Positions 35,480-49,430 are shown, numbered from the stretch's first letter. The stretch is 64,000 nucleotides of DNA from Amorphochlora amoebiformis (GCA_054601695.1 BAAHQB010000099.1:558001-622000); one strand, 5' to 3'. A program made the numbers and translations. Notes: generated by a model from the letters alone, not told the origin.

Positions 35480-35934
35480 TTATATATATATATATGTACA
35501 TAAACGAGCATACTCAAATATAGAATTGAGGTAAGATTCAACCTCCTTCGCCGGAAGAAGAGAGCTATGCACATCAACCACAGCGCTGGGGGCGGTATGA
35601 GATGGACCATGGGCTACCACAGAATTCGGAGAATTGCGTGCATGAACCGGTGAAAGTGAACCGAGTCTGGACTTCATTTGACTTGATTTGGAATCTGAAA
35701 ATAAGCATAATCGGTCACATTCATGAATGAAAGTTAGTCATAGATTGCACGTGTGAAACAATTCTTTCTTTCATTTTTAACTGGTGACGTATATGGGTGT
35801 GTATGCAATATACGTATGGAAATCAGTCTTTCTGCATATTACTACGTAGTAAATATTAAAATACCTATATATAGATATGGATGTATGTATTATATATATA
35901 TGTATATATATGTATGTATATAATACACACCATA

Positions 35935-35984
<50 letters not shown>

Positions 35985-36288
35985 CTGTGTATTCAACAGT
36001 TAGAGCATTGTCGGATGTACCTTTGGATACTCTAGCCCTTTTCGATATTCTAGATGATTCTAATATTCATAAATATATTTTATATGAATATCTACACATT
36101 TGAGAATATGTAAATGTACATGTACATAATCATATATATATATATATATATATATATGAATATATATATTATACATACATACATACATATATGCAAAAAT
36201 ATGTATATATAAATATGTTCGTATATATGTATATATAAAGTATATATATATGTATATACACATATATATGTATATATACATATATATG

Positions 36289-36348
<60 letters not shown>

Positions 36349-36713
36349 GTAGTGCATACACTTACAAGCAAGAATTTGTCATGTGTAGAGCACACATTTT
36401 CATGTGAATCTGTACAATCACCGTTATTGCTATGAGGTTGTGAGCATGTCTCGTCTCCAGTGTTCGGTTTCGACTCTGATGCCTGGTCCTTATGCTGCGT
36501 GAGGATGTGACGTTTGCAGTTCGAAGCTTGGGAGAAGCTTCTTCCACATTGTCTGGAACCAATGCATATGTCACAAATAATTCAGATGTATGTATTTATA
36601 TGTGTATGTGTATGTGTGCATAAATATATATGTTTATATTAGAATATAAAATATACCTTTATACATATGTAAATACCAATACGTATATTGATTCATTTAT
36701 TAGTAGTATATTT

Positions 36714-36780
<67 letters not shown>

Positions 36781-37589
36781 GTCAACCTGCATTTGTATGG
36801 TTTTTCTCCGGTGTGGGTCCGTATATGGGCCTTCAGATTTCCATATAGCTTAAATGACTACACATAAAATACATATATATATATATATATATATATATCT
36901 GTATATATTATATTATATATATATATATATATATTATATGTATATATGTGTATTTTCTTCAGTACCTATAAATACACATATCTGCAAAAAAAAAAGTTCG
37001 ACTTGAATATACACATTCAAACGCTTTTCATAACCAACCTAAACTCCATTCATTACCAACCTAAACTACTCTTAACCAATCCCTAAAGTTGTAACCGCCT
37101 TTTCACCAGATCTAGCCCACCCTCCCGCTCGCTCTCCCTTCCGCTCGCTCTCCCTCCCGCTCGCTCTCCCTCCCGCTCGCTCTCCCTCCGCTCGCTCTCT
37201 CTCCCGCTTTTCTCTCTCTCGCTCTCTCGCTCTCTCTCCCGCTCTCTCGCTCTCTCCTGCGCTCTCTCCTTCCCAGACATTTTTCATCTCATCTCTCAGT
37301 TTCCAAGTCTATGTCTCGCGTGGAACATTCATTCATCTCTCGTTTTTCAACTGTGTGTGAAACTCGGGGAGCTAACATTTGGTGTTTTGTGTTCGGTTTT
37401 GGCGTTGGAAAGACCTTGCAACAGTAGGGACATATATGTTTCTTTTCATCTGAGGAAGGGTTGCTACCACCGAGCTGGTTATATATGCATGTATACGTGT
37501 ATGTATATATATTTGTATTCATACACATAGAAATTATATATATATATATACATATATGTATATATATATATATATAGATATGTGTATAT

Positions 37590-37671
<82 letters not shown>

Positions 37672-37743
37672 CATTTATGTGTACACATATATTCATTAGT
37701 GTGTGTATACATGTGTGAATATACATACATATATACACATACA

Positions 37744-37774
<31 letters not shown>

Positions 37775-38419
37775 TATACGCAGATATACACACATCCACA
37801 TTCAAATTACACATGCACCCATGAACACAATACACACAGATATGCACATGCATTAATAAGGCAACGATGCCTAGATATCAGTTGTTGTGTTTGAGATCGC
37901 TAGAGATCCCGGAAAAAACTAGAGATCGCTCGCCAGGTATTACACGGGTTATTCCGGTACTACCTGGTGATAATGGCTTCAGATTATGGCTTCAGATTAC
38001 AATGTGGCAAGACGTGACATGTTGTCTTGTCACGCTCCGGATCTTTTTACGAAGATCCGAATATATCGTGAATTTCCCGCATGTAAATACAAACGAAAAG
38101 CCATTTATGATCCTAATCGGCAAATCGTGGACTACACTAGAATCACTACATCATACCTCTGCGCTAACAGAATGGTATATCACAATAAGTCCAAGATTTG
38201 GTTGAGATTAGAGTTAGTCTGAACTTGCTTGGGCTACGTCAGGGTACACGTGGTCACACGTGACCTGATCATGCAGGGTCACGTGCGATACCTTGACATG
38301 AGGACATGTATTATGTGAGTATCCTTTATCTATTCCTGTCCTACGTCGTTTGTCTATCGGTAGATATGTAGCTAAACCTTCGAACGTAAAAATTTAACTG
38401 TATGTATCATAAAAGTCTA

Positions 38420-38463
<44 letters not shown>

Positions 38464-38642
38464 TTTATAATATATGCTTCAAGTCAATGCAATAAAAAAA
38501 TCCACATATGTATTCCAAAGTACGTACATACGTATTTACAACTCTCACATACATGTACCGTACATACGTATGTACAACACTTTCATATACATGTACACTT
38601 AAATATATACATGTTTATATAAATGTAATGCATTTATGTTCG

Positions 38643-38686
<44 letters not shown>

Positions 38687-38813
38687 TACATATACACGTA
38701 CGAATATATATTGTACATATCTTCATATAAATTACTGTATAAGCTTGAAGAAGCCCTGGTTCCTCCATCAGACTGTAATGTATATCATATGTCTTTACAT
38801 GTATAAATATTAT

Positions 38814-38875
<62 letters not shown>

Positions 38876-39068
38876 ATTTAGGTATATATAATATATATAT
38901 ATATATATTTTTATATATATATATGTAAATATATATATACACATATCTATATACATATATGTATTTACACACACATATATATATGTATGTATATATTTAA
39001 TATATATACGTATATTTAATGTGTAAAAATTTAAACATACACATATATATGAGTATATTTAAATTCAT

Positions 39069-39100
<32 letters not shown>

Positions 39101-39206
39101 GTAAATATATTTAAGCATATGTGCACACACATAATATATATATTCATACTTATATCTGTACAAACATATGCTTGTATATATATATTTATATCATAAAAAT
39201 AGATAT

Positions 39207-39240
<34 letters not shown>

Positions 39241-39397
39241 TGACCCTGGCATGAATAAGGGTTGGTTTCCGATAGGTGGGGCTGTCAATCCACCCACGAC
39301 TACGGGAATCTGCCTTGCAACCTCTGCAATATATATATATATATATATATATCTAATTGTACATAGTATATATGTATATATATTGTATGCGTATGTA

Positions 39398-39458
<61 letters not shown>

Positions 39459-39503
39459 GTGAATATAATATACATATACATGTATATGTAATGCGTATGT
39501 ATG

Positions 39504-39563
<60 letters not shown>

Positions 39564-40750
39564 ATATATATATAGCACAAGTATATAACACATGAAATAT
39601 AGGTATTCCATATATGTCTAATATCCTCACAATATTTCCATGCACGGAACTGGTACGCATCCAGACGGTACAGGGCTAGGGTTTATAAAGGCAAATATAC
39701 GTAATAGAACAAAAGTTGATGTTTCCATACGAGTGGGCGGGTAATGCTCTGACGCATGCCACGTGCTTGGTGAGTGCGTTTGGTTCCGTGGGTCTTGTCG
39801 ACCTATTTTTATGTCCGTCGGGGCAGTCGCGACAGTCGCGGGATACCAGTCGAAAACCGAGGGCGGAGGCCTAGCAGAAGGCTGGATTGGAACGCTGATG
39901 GGGACCGCCTGTGGATGGCGTGCGCTGAATCGTAAGGCATTCGGTTCTGTTCGATCCCGGAGATCCTGGAGATCCGTCGGATTCCGTATGTAGTAGCGCG
40001 AGAGCTGGTCTTGATTCGGCATGCTTGGATACCCTTGGTGTTGCGGGTGACTGGTTTTGTTTGGTATACCGACGTATTGCGGATCCCGGGAATCGTAGTG
40101 TGGGTGTTGTTGTTGTTGATAATAAATGCCCCTTGGATTTCGTGAGTCCCTTGGGTTCCTTGGATCCTCTTGGACACGTGAAAGACGTAGATCCCTAGGA
40201 TCCTCAAGATTTCGTGGATTCCGTAGAACCCGCGTGTCCCGTGGGTCCTGAAGAGCGAGCGTTGGATCCTGCGAGTGATGTAGATACAAGCGATTGCTGT
40301 CCTGTAGGGCTTGTTCGTATCTTGCGTACTGTTGCAGACCGGCCAGCGCAGCAGAATCCCAGAAACCTCCTATGTACGCCGAATCTCGATTCCATGCTCC
40401 CAATTCCCGTGGGATCTGAGGGCTTCCGTGAAACCCCAGTGGGTTCCGAGGATTAGTTTCAATGCCCAGTTGGAATCGAGGATTGTTTTCAAGTCCTAAT
40501 GAGTTCTGAGGACTGCCTTGAAGATCCATTGAGTTCCGACGTGGAATTCTTTCATCGCTTGGGTCCCACTGGTCCCGTGGGTCCCGTGGGTCCCGTGGGT
40601 CCCGTGGGTCTCGTGTGTGATGCCGTGGGTGCCGAGAGTCCTCGAGTTGTCGAAGAGATTGATGCTGGATGCGACGTGGTGGTATTCTTGTGTTGTCACA
40701 AGGAACCATTGACTTCTAAAACACAGCACAATGTATATGTATACATTTAC

Positions 40751-40793
<43 letters not shown>

Positions 40794-40815
40794 TATCCAT
40801 ATATGCATATATATT

Positions 40816-40857
<42 letters not shown>

Positions 40858-41328
40858 TATGTGTATGTATATATCTATAATTACATATATACGCTCTTTA
40901 TACCTTATGCAAGTGACTTATATCTGTTAAAAAAACAGTTATATATACTTATATATATATATTTCTAGGTATATATATATATATATAGTATATATACATA
41001 TATATTATACATATATATATTTATATAATCATGATGTATACAAATGTAAATAGGAATACACACTTATACATTTGTTTTAACGTAAAAACACGTCATCATT
41101 AGATGTATATATAGAAATATAAAAACGTGTAAGCTTTATATGCATACATATATATGTATGTATGTGTATATGTATATATGTGTATGTGTGTGTATGTACG
41201 TCCAATAAATGTGGTATATAATGCATACATGAGCCGTTGTTAAGTAACGCACCCTGTAAATAAGGTCTTCCCCTCCTCTTGCATAATAAGGCCGTTTCCC
41301 TATCAACCAATTCGATATATAACTTATG

Positions 41329-41361
<33 letters not shown>

Positions 41362-41879
41362 GTGTGTGTACATATCCACATATGTATGCACGTATACATG
41401 CATATTTACACATATATATCAATATACACATATATATATATATATATATCATATCCAATACATGTTCGATAAACTAGCATATGATTATCTAGAACCAGCA
41501 TAAAAAGCAGGTGTATGTCCCCAATGGGCTCTTGTTTTCGATTCCTTCGAGTAGCTCCCTCCGACAGGGAGAGGGTCTGATCTCACACGAGGATAGCTTC
41601 CTTGGACAGAAATCAGATCTGACCTTTCCCGAGAAAACGACCTGAAGAAACAGATGGGCATTGGTCAGATGGGGCACGAGAATATGATAACATACAAATG
41701 TGTTTACTGCAAATGTGTATACTGCAAATGTGTTTACTGAGTGAATGCTTGAAGATGTTCGTGTAGTGTGTGATGGATATACTGTTGATTTCGTGTGTTT
41801 CATTGTGTTAGATATGTACGTAGATGTATATGTTTATGTATATAAATATGTCTATATATATATAAATATAATATAAGTG

Positions 41880-41922
<43 letters not shown>

Positions 41923-42150
41923 ACAAATATAAATATGTACTCAACATATATATATATATATATATATATAACATATATTTATATGTTGATTAGCATTGTA
42001 CATATGTATAGAACATAGAAGCACACATAAATAAATGATAAAGGGGTATGTTTAGGTTTACATCAAACTCATTTACTCCTGTGTACGTATCATATATTTA
42101 TATACCATATATACATACATAACAAGGTATATATATTATATATATATAAT

Positions 42151-42209
<59 letters not shown>

Positions 42210-42331
42210 TTATGTATATATATATATATATATGTAGTGTCTTTATGTATGTATATATAATATATATATATCACAGAGAAACTTCATGGAAATGTATACA
42301 CACACATGTATTTCTATAACAAATATAGTTT

Positions 42332-42367
<36 letters not shown>

Positions 42368-42413
42368 TAATATAAATATATAAAATTGTAAATACAAATA
42401 TAAATATATATGT

Positions 42414-42472
<59 letters not shown>

Positions 42473-42539
42473 TTTATAAATGTAAGCACCTGGTCTGAGT
42501 AAAGCTACCTTGCAATTCGTTCTGCAATAGTGAAGTATT

Positions 42540-42604
<65 letters not shown>

Positions 42605-42626
42605 TATGTATATATATATATATATG

Positions 42627-42716
<90 letters not shown>

Positions 42717-43032
42717 ATATATATATATATATGTATATATATAATAAATATATATATATGTATATATTAAATATGTAGGTATATATATATATATATATGT
42801 TGCACATATACAAATTGGTATACATGTTTTTCCATACTGACATATACGTAAATATGGTTACGTTGATTACTTATATATATATATATATATATTATATGAA
42901 TACATACATTTAAGTCTATAATATATAATGTATATATATATATATATGTATGTATATATATATATATATATCAAATTATGGAATATACATACGTGCATAC
43001 ATATGAATGTATGTATGCACGTATGATTCATA

Positions 43033-43091
<59 letters not shown>

Positions 43092-43127
43092 GTATGTAAA
43101 TATCCATATATGTATATATTATATATA

Positions 43128-43196
<69 letters not shown>

Positions 43197-43273
43197 AATA
43201 TATGTGTGTAGATATGTATATATATTTATATACATATGTACACATATATATATATATATATATATATATTATG

Positions 43274-43321
<48 letters not shown>

Positions 43322-43399
43322 CATGTATATATACATATATATATATATAATATGTATATATACATATATATACACACATACCCATACACACTACAAATA

Positions 43400-43447
<48 letters not shown>

Positions 43448-43861
43448 GAATTGTGTGTGTGCGTGTGTGCGTATTGGTGGTGAGTGTGTATGTCTTTGTG
43501 TAAGTATTTGCGATACAGACTATGAGAGATAGAAAGCAAGAACCCTAGAAATAAACAGCAATGAATCTCTAGAAATTAACAGCAATGAATCTCGAAAGAC
43601 ACAAGCAAATACTTGTACAATACAGATAGAGAGCAGAACAGATAGAGAGCAGAACAGAACCAATAACCAGCCCAATGGATCTAAACAAGCTCCAATAGGC
43701 ATTCAAACCCACACCGATAAACACCCGAATGGCCCGTTTATGCCGTATTCCCCATACCAGATTGGAGAGACGTTTAAATTATCGGGAAAAAATATATATA
43801 AAACCGCGTAAAATTGGAAGGAATGAGTCTCGAGAACTTTTTCTAGATCAGATTCGTTCAT
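35480..43861 (-). CDS. C2H2 zinc-finger protein with long disordered N-terminal region
   Basis: Exons (minus): 43861 downwards (tentative start, [15 protein letters not shown]), 42490-42521, 41496-41641, 41253-41299, 39731-40715, 39245-39323, 38736-38772, 37415-37474, 36787-36857, 36422-36552 (or 36366-36552), 36021-36059 and 35480-35694. Phase is kept from 42521 to 36552. The 985-base exon encodes 328 Asp/Pro/Arg/Gln-rich residues with [10 protein letters not shown] repeats. Two canonical fingers form only after splicing: HICPYCCK + [15 protein letters not shown] (C-x2-C-x12-H-x3-H), the TGEKPYKC linker, then CRQCGRSF and KRHILTQH (C-x2-C-x12-H-x4-H). Two fingers with a TGEKP linker indicate nucleic-acid binding, probably a transcription regulator. 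Two donors are possible for the second-finger exon. The earlier one (phase 1) leads into [11 protein letters not shown], a basic NLS-like stretch, and the Ser/Pro-rich tail; the later one, a perfect GTAAGT, would end the protein soon after. The first exon is the weakest call. Confidence 0.8.
37120..37275. repeat. CT-rich minisatellite (CCCGCTCGCTCTCCCT unit)
   Basis: A 16-base unit repeats about five times from 37120, then degenerates into CTCTCTCGCT text. It is intronic in the zinc-finger gene. The Arg/Glu/Gly-rich minus frames over it (37072-37287) are composition artefacts. Confidence 0.9.
37860..38400. other. Unique non-TA island, possible dispersed element
   Basis: Contains TATTACACGGGTTATTCCGG and TACTACCTGG, then TACACGTGGTCACACGTGACC and GGTCACGTGCGATACC. 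The first motif resembles 15118-15160 and 31253-31300; the second resembles the 72-bp tandem units at 12.7 kb. A plus frame (37867-38205) is open without family motifs. The zinc-finger exons at 38736-38772 and 37415-37474 join in phase across it. Confidence 0.4.
40569..40622. repeat. Coding 9-bp minisatellite
   Basis: CCCGTGGGT (plus strand) repeats about six times inside the long zinc-finger exon. On the coding strand it gives Asp-Pro-Arg repeats. Degenerate DPR and NPR triplets continue through the rest of the exon, so much of the exon probably grew from this unit. Confidence 0.9.
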
Positions 43862-44100
43862 CTCTCGAGATTTTTGGGGGCAACATAAGGCATCAAATCT
43901 CTCTCCCTCTCCCCCCCTCACAATCCCGAAAGGAAACAGAATTACGGACACACCTCTTGGGCAGGGAACATCTTGTATTTTTTGTGTGAGCTCCCGTCCG
44001 ACGTGCGATTAGAACATCGGACCTTGGCACAAAAATCGAGTTAGTCTAGTCCAACACCCATACCGAGACAGAGCAGATAAACATTCACCTCCTCCTTGCT
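43500..44100. other. Non-TA region around the zinc-finger gene's presumed start
   Basis: Both strands are open over 43703-43989. The minus frame contains [15 protein letters not shown] and a possible phase-0 donor (TGTGG|GTTTGA). The plus frame (43729-43989) is also long. A short direct repeat (AATCTCTAGAAATTAACAGC-like, at ~43543-43590) and an AGAGAGCAGAACAGAT tandem lie on its left edge. I favour promoter plus first exon of the minus-strand gene. Confidence 0.35.
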
Positions 44101-45000
44101 GTGTTCCCTGGTAAGCATTTTGCTGTCTTGTTTGTGCGTGAGACACTGATTACGTAGTTGAGTAAAAAGCTCTTGAAGGTGATTTTCTCTTGCATGCGGA
44201 AATATTTGCGATTCTCGTTTTCATGAAGTTCGTGTAATAATGTATAATTTCAATATTGTTCTCGGAGAATGTTTGAGGTATTATAGAATATTAACGCTTG
44301 TTAAGAAGTGACATGACATAGCAGACTTTGAAAATTTGTGTCTCTATTACTCTTCTTAAACATTTAGTACTGTACACTGAAGGAAGCATTAATAATTCGA
44401 TCGGGAAAACTATGAAGAATTATTATTCCCCTGCAACCGTGCAAGTAAATTTACGGTGCAACAGTTGATGAGTGACAGCACGCAAACACAAACAGTGTAA
44501 GCGAGACAGAGACGTATCCGAACAATGTTCAGAAGACTATGAGAGACTCATCAGGCTTGATTCAGTGGAATGTGTACTGTAAACACGACGTTTGCACAAA
44601 CGGAGAAACCATGATTACACATTTCTGCTGTCGTATATATTTACATATTTATGAATGTAGTAGTATTATGTGTAATGTTAAATATACAGCTGTTTGTACG
44701 TATATGAATGTTTGTTTCTTTACGTTTGATGCACCCACATTCCATGCGCTGACCGGGAAGAGGTCAATAGTCTCGGAAATTCGAATCCCGGGATTCGCTC
44801 GTCGGCTGGTCAGAAATGGCGGTATACACGTGTTGGGAGCCGGAATCCGAGTTATAGAAGTCTAGAAACTGACTACAGCTACGCGGAGACGCCTGGAAGC
44901 AAGCCTGGGGGAAACCTCGATGTGGCCCCACGTAATGGGTTTGTTGTGAACCTTGTAGATGAGTGAAGATCGATGACACGGATTGCACAAGTTGTAGAGG
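44100..45000. other. Unique intergenic DNA, no firm gene
   Basis: CCCTG followed by GTAAGC at ~44108-44117 is a good plus-strand donor, perhaps of a 5' UTR exon. Open frames exist on plus (44539-44865) and minus (44764-44988). Neither has a recognisable motif or splice partner, and the two overlap each other. Confidence 0.3.
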
Positions 45001-45079
45001 ATGCTCATACCAACATTTTACTGTCTATCAACCTTATTGAGAGTGTTCAACATACATCCGAGTGTGTCTGTGCGTGATG

Positions 45080-45600
45080 CTGTATCTATATTTCGCGTAC
45101 GATAGATAGATGTTGGAGATATGTGGTTTACAACAAGACCTAGAAGACTTACAAATACTCTCAGACCTTGGATACTAGAATAATTCGGCTCAATCTAGGG
45201 GTTGTTTAGGCTCGGTAAATTTACTAGTATCTATAGATTATCCAGATCTAGTACCTAGAGTACTAGTAGTACATACTCTCCAGACTCCAAGGTACTGTAC
45301 ACATGTAGAATACTAGCTATACATTAATAAATGATGCATCTCTAGTATATATATGATCTACATGATAGGCCACATTCTAGACATCCTAGACATCTGGTAA
45401 TCTGAGATCTAGCAGTAGATGCTGAGGCCTTCATCTACCTTATGTAGGATCGGAAACCTGCTTATAATTTATGACTAGCTAGCTAGACTAGTATAAATAT
45501 TTGATATCGAATTGTAACAAATCTAAAGCCTGAGCCTACGTATATATACTAAATACACTAACTAGGTCTAGTAGCTATAGATCACAAGCTAGACTTGAGG
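45080..45600. other. CTAG-rich spacer
   Basis: Non-TA DNA with very frequent CTAG (for example GACTAGCTAGCTAGACTAG near 45472 and CTAGTACCTAGAGTACTAGT near 45248). No exon was seen. It matches the spacers at 4.6-5.2 kb and 34.6-35.4 kb in character. Confidence 0.75.
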
Positions 45601-46149
45601 CCTCTATACTCATTTTGCGAATTTCACGATAATTAAAATGATGAAATATATATAATTGTAAAATATATATAACATGTACACGTTCATATTTATATACTAT
45701 GGTATTATACATATATATATATATATATATACATACACATATCCATTTAAACATATAAAGCTGTATCATATGATGCATACATGCTCAAGTGTGACTGCAT
45801 ATATAATCAATCTTGATACATATATTGTAAATGTACATATGTATATGTATTGTATGTATATACACATATGTAAATTTTATATCATTATTTGACCTATGCA
45901 TTTATATATACATAAATGCATATAAATACATGTGTTCATACATATACATACCTATTCATGTATGTTATATATATATATATATATATATAGATATATGTGT
46001 GTGTGTATATTTATGTATATATACATAAATTTAGGTACAACATACACATACATTACATATATATATATATATATATATATGTATTATATATATATATATA
46101 TGTATATATATGTTATGTATAATATATATATATATATATATATATATGC

Positions 46150-46198
<49 letters not shown>

Positions 46199-46222
46199 TA
46201 TATGTATGTATACATACAATAT

Positions 46223-46266
<44 letters not shown>

Positions 46267-46304
46267 AGTATATATTCATATATCATACGTTTTGACATTC
46301 TGAG

Positions 46305-46397
46305 ACATTTGAACAAATTTACAAATTTGGATACAACGAGAGCTTTCAAAGGCTCGAAAAGTACAAAAAAGTCGTCAAAACCACGTCGAACAAATAG
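46305..46397 (+). CDS. Possible terminal exon, unknown protein
   Basis: After a weak CTGAG acceptor the plus strand reads TFEQIYKFGYNESFQRLEKY, then KKVVKTTSNK and a TAG stop. The composition is protein-like and unlike the TA background. No upstream partner exon was found in the 0.7 kb of (TA)n to the left. A minus-strand frame from 46779 overlaps its end by 23 bases. Confidence 0.3.
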   Translation, partial: TFEQIYKFGYNESFQRLEKYKKVVKTTSNK

Positions 46398-46619
46398 TTG
46401 ACTCAGGCCCTGACTCTATCACCACGCTTCTCCTGACAACCATACCTCCTTCACTCATTCGATCTCGATTCTTGCTCTCCATATGCAAACTCAAAGTTCC
46501 CGTCCCCCCCCTCTCGCTAGTCCCTCCCCCTTGTCTATTCCGTCGTTTAATATGTTCCTTGACGAAGGAATGTGGATTTGAGCGGTAGAGGGCACGAGAG
46601 GAGCTGCTCTTAAGGGAGA

Positions 46620-46669
46620 GCAGAGAGAGAGAGAGATTCAAGTGCAAGGCAGACAAAGAGAGACGCGGG

Positions 46670-46710
<41 letters not shown>

Positions 46711-46740
46711 GAGAGGGTTAGGAGAGGAGAGGGGTGTTTG
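46620..46740. repeat. (GA)n tract
   Basis: GAGAGA runs, perfect over 46672-46707, with looser flanks. The open frames that cross it on both strands owe their length to the repeat. Confidence 0.9.
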
Positions 46741-46817
46741 GATACGAAGTTCGAGAGGGTTCGCGGAAAGAGAGAGCAAAGTTATTTGAAGTCCAAATTG
46801 TTTTCAAGAGGTTGTTT

Positions 46818-47053
46818 ATGGCAAGAGCCCGTCCAATGTCAATTCGTGATTACACATATCATGTTGTGTTTGGTATATATATATATATATATATATGTAC
46901 ATATATATATGTATATATATATTTATTTATTTATTGCAATATATATACATGTTCACATACATACACACCCACAAACATACATATAAATATATACATATAT
47001 GTGTATATATATGTATATAAATCTATATATATATATTATATATATATATATGT

Positions 47054-47094
<41 letters not shown>

Positions 47095-47123
47095 TATACA
47101 CACGCATATATATATATATATAT

Positions 47124-47154
<31 letters not shown>

Positions 47155-47333
47155 GATGAATGAATATGTATATATAACTATGTGTATCATTATGTTTATT
47201 CCTATGTATGCACACATATCTTACTAAATATACGTGTTGTTTGCAACCTTGTCATCATCCTATCCGCACACCTGATGAAAATCAAATATTATATAATAAG
47301 CATTAATATTTTATATATATATATATATGTATG

Positions 47334-47369
<36 letters not shown>

Positions 47370-47424
47370 TGTATGTAAATATATGTATATATATATATAT
47401 ATATATATAAATATATATACATAT

Positions 47425-47475
<51 letters not shown>

Positions 47476-47536
47476 TTTATCTATATTGTCAGTGCGCGGT
47501 ATAGTTCACGCGTTAGTGCAGAATTTGCACAGATAG
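46818..47536 (+). CDS. Small single-span membrane protein, two exons (tentative)
   Basis: Exon 46818-46872 starts [18 protein letters not shown] and ends in phase 1 at GTATAT. The island at 47475-47536 begins after ATATAG with two bases that complete the codon, reads [19 protein letters not shown] and stops at TAG. The joined product is ~38 residues with one hydrophobic segment, the size of small mitochondrial inner-membrane or assembly proteins; I see no decisive motif. A competing frame of the second island stays open to 47667 and ends in a different stop. That frame would need another upstream exon. Confidence 0.35.
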
Positions 47537-47964
47537 TTAGTAAATTTGGATTTCTTGAGTTGGATTTGATCAACTGCCACTTAGAACACTGCACACGTGC
47601 TCACGTGAGTGACTGCAGAGGTGTTGAGGCTCAATATCGTCTGTCTATATATTCGAGGTCGGAGTAGTGTATCTAAAGCCTTCTATCTGCCGATGAATAC
47701 TCTCTTTATACAACTGCGTTAAGAATATGTACATATACATGTGTGTAATTATATTCATATTTATATATATATATATATATTTATATATAATATATATGTA
47801 TATGCTGTATTTTGGTATATTCCAGTGTACAACGTTGCGTAACTTGTCACATCTAAAGATTGTATCATATATGTGCCATAGTTATATAAGTAGATGCATT
47901 TACATATTTGCATTCATACATGCACACACATATGTACATAAAAAAAATAAATATGTATGTACAT

Positions 47965-48007
<43 letters not shown>

Positions 48008-48027
48008 GATATAAATATAAGTGCAAC

Positions 48028-48486
48028 CCATAGTGAACAAGTCCCAAGGTTTCTGACACGTGTAGTCATGTCTGTTTTTGTAATACACGTATAGATACAC
48101 ACGCACGTACATACCAATCTATATAATATATGCATTATATTTAGTATTATGTTCTATGTATTTGTACACATGGAGAGAGCGCATCAGTATAATAGAGAGT
48201 GAGAGAGAGAGAGAGACAGAGAGCGAGAGAGAGAGATAGAGGCAGAGAGAGCGAGGGAGAGGAAAGAGAGGAGGAAATATCTGTGAGACAGATGTAATTA
48301 ATATATATATATATATATATGATACATATAAATATGTATACATTATTGACCTTTCGCATACGCGTACAGGTTCATACATTCCAAGATGAGGGAGTTTTGC
48401 CTAATGTATTTACACACATTTATAGACACAATATAAATATATACATATATATATATATATGTATATACACATAAATGTAGATATGC

Positions 48487-48518
<32 letters not shown>

Positions 48519-48687
48519 TTTTACGTATATATACACATTAATTGCAGATATTACAAATGTATCTATCGATTATCTAAACATACACATATATATGTATATG
48601 TGTACATACATTACATATACCCTTTGTCTAGAGCAGTTATTACAAAAGACTCTTCCACATGCTCGACAATGATGACGCCTCCGGAAC
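48028..48687 (-). CDS. FYVE-type zinc finger, three exons of a larger gene
   Basis: Exons (minus) 48621-48687, 48351-48400 and 48028-48071 join in phase. The first reads RRHHCRACGRVFCNNCSRQR, the signature R-(R/K)-H-H-C-R of FYVE fingers that bind phosphatidylinositol 3-phosphate on endosomes. The second continues with LPHLGMYEPVRVCER, the usual strand before the last zinc pair. The third begins HDYTCQKPWDLFTM. The last canonical Cys position is occupied by His (C-x2-H), which can still bind zinc. The first Cys pair, N-terminal to RRHHC, was not placed; a C-x2-C (RCMMC) in the island at 48.82-48.9 kb is a candidate but does not join in frame. The rest of the gene is unresolved on both sides. 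Confidence 0.8.
48175..48285. repeat. (GA)n-rich tract
   Basis: GAGAGAGAGA with GACAGAGAGCGAGAG interruptions, in the intron between the second and third FYVE exons. Confidence 0.9.
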
Positions 48688-48700
48688 CTATACATATATC

Positions 48701-48733
<33 letters not shown>

Positions 48734-48762
48734 GATATAATACACACACACACACATACACA

Positions 48763-48814
<52 letters not shown>

Positions 48815-48815
<1 letters not shown>

Positions 48816-49430
48816 TAAGTAGTGAGAAGCGATGATTCCAATCGATTCGGTCCAGTGCACATCATGCAACGGAACACAAGGCTTTACATACGCAACTAAG
48901 CGTATTGGCTATTAGGGGTTATATAATATACGCGAATTTCCGTAATAAATGACATGCAGAGGGTTATAGTGGGCGCAGATGTGTGATATGACACTGTACA
49001 AGGGCTTACCACTACCGAAAGTAGCCGGAAGTACTGGAGGAAGTGATCTCTATGGGATAAACATAGCTGTGTTTGAATATTGTAGCGATATCTACTCGTC
49101 GAGAGAGTTGCATCCTCTGATGCTAACAATATCGTTCTTCCAAGATAATACTAACATTATCCCAGAGATTACCTGAGATCACCTCATCCTATTATCCGGC
49201 ACTAACCGACTACTTGCTAGTAACGGGGTTTCGCACTCTTAGGTGACGAGGTATGAGGTCACACGTCATTTCATGCCTCGAACTCTTCGCGAAGATTCTA
49301 GAATATTCTGCGAAGTTTATCCCCAGCAATTTAATCCAAGTGGTATAGTTGAAATGGAATAAGTGATGACGGTCTGCTAGCATCGTTGCACCGTACCATT
49401 GCGGAAACCCTTGATAGATGATGCATATGA
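48815..49430. other. Unique non-TA region, no firm gene
   Basis: Contains CCGGCACTAACCGACTACTT and GTCACACGTCATTTCATG, weakly echoing the islands at 15.1, 31.2 and 37.9 kb. Both strands have open frames of 65-77 codons at 48896-49176 without motifs. It lies upstream of the FYVE exons and may hold their promoter or first exons. Confidence 0.3.
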
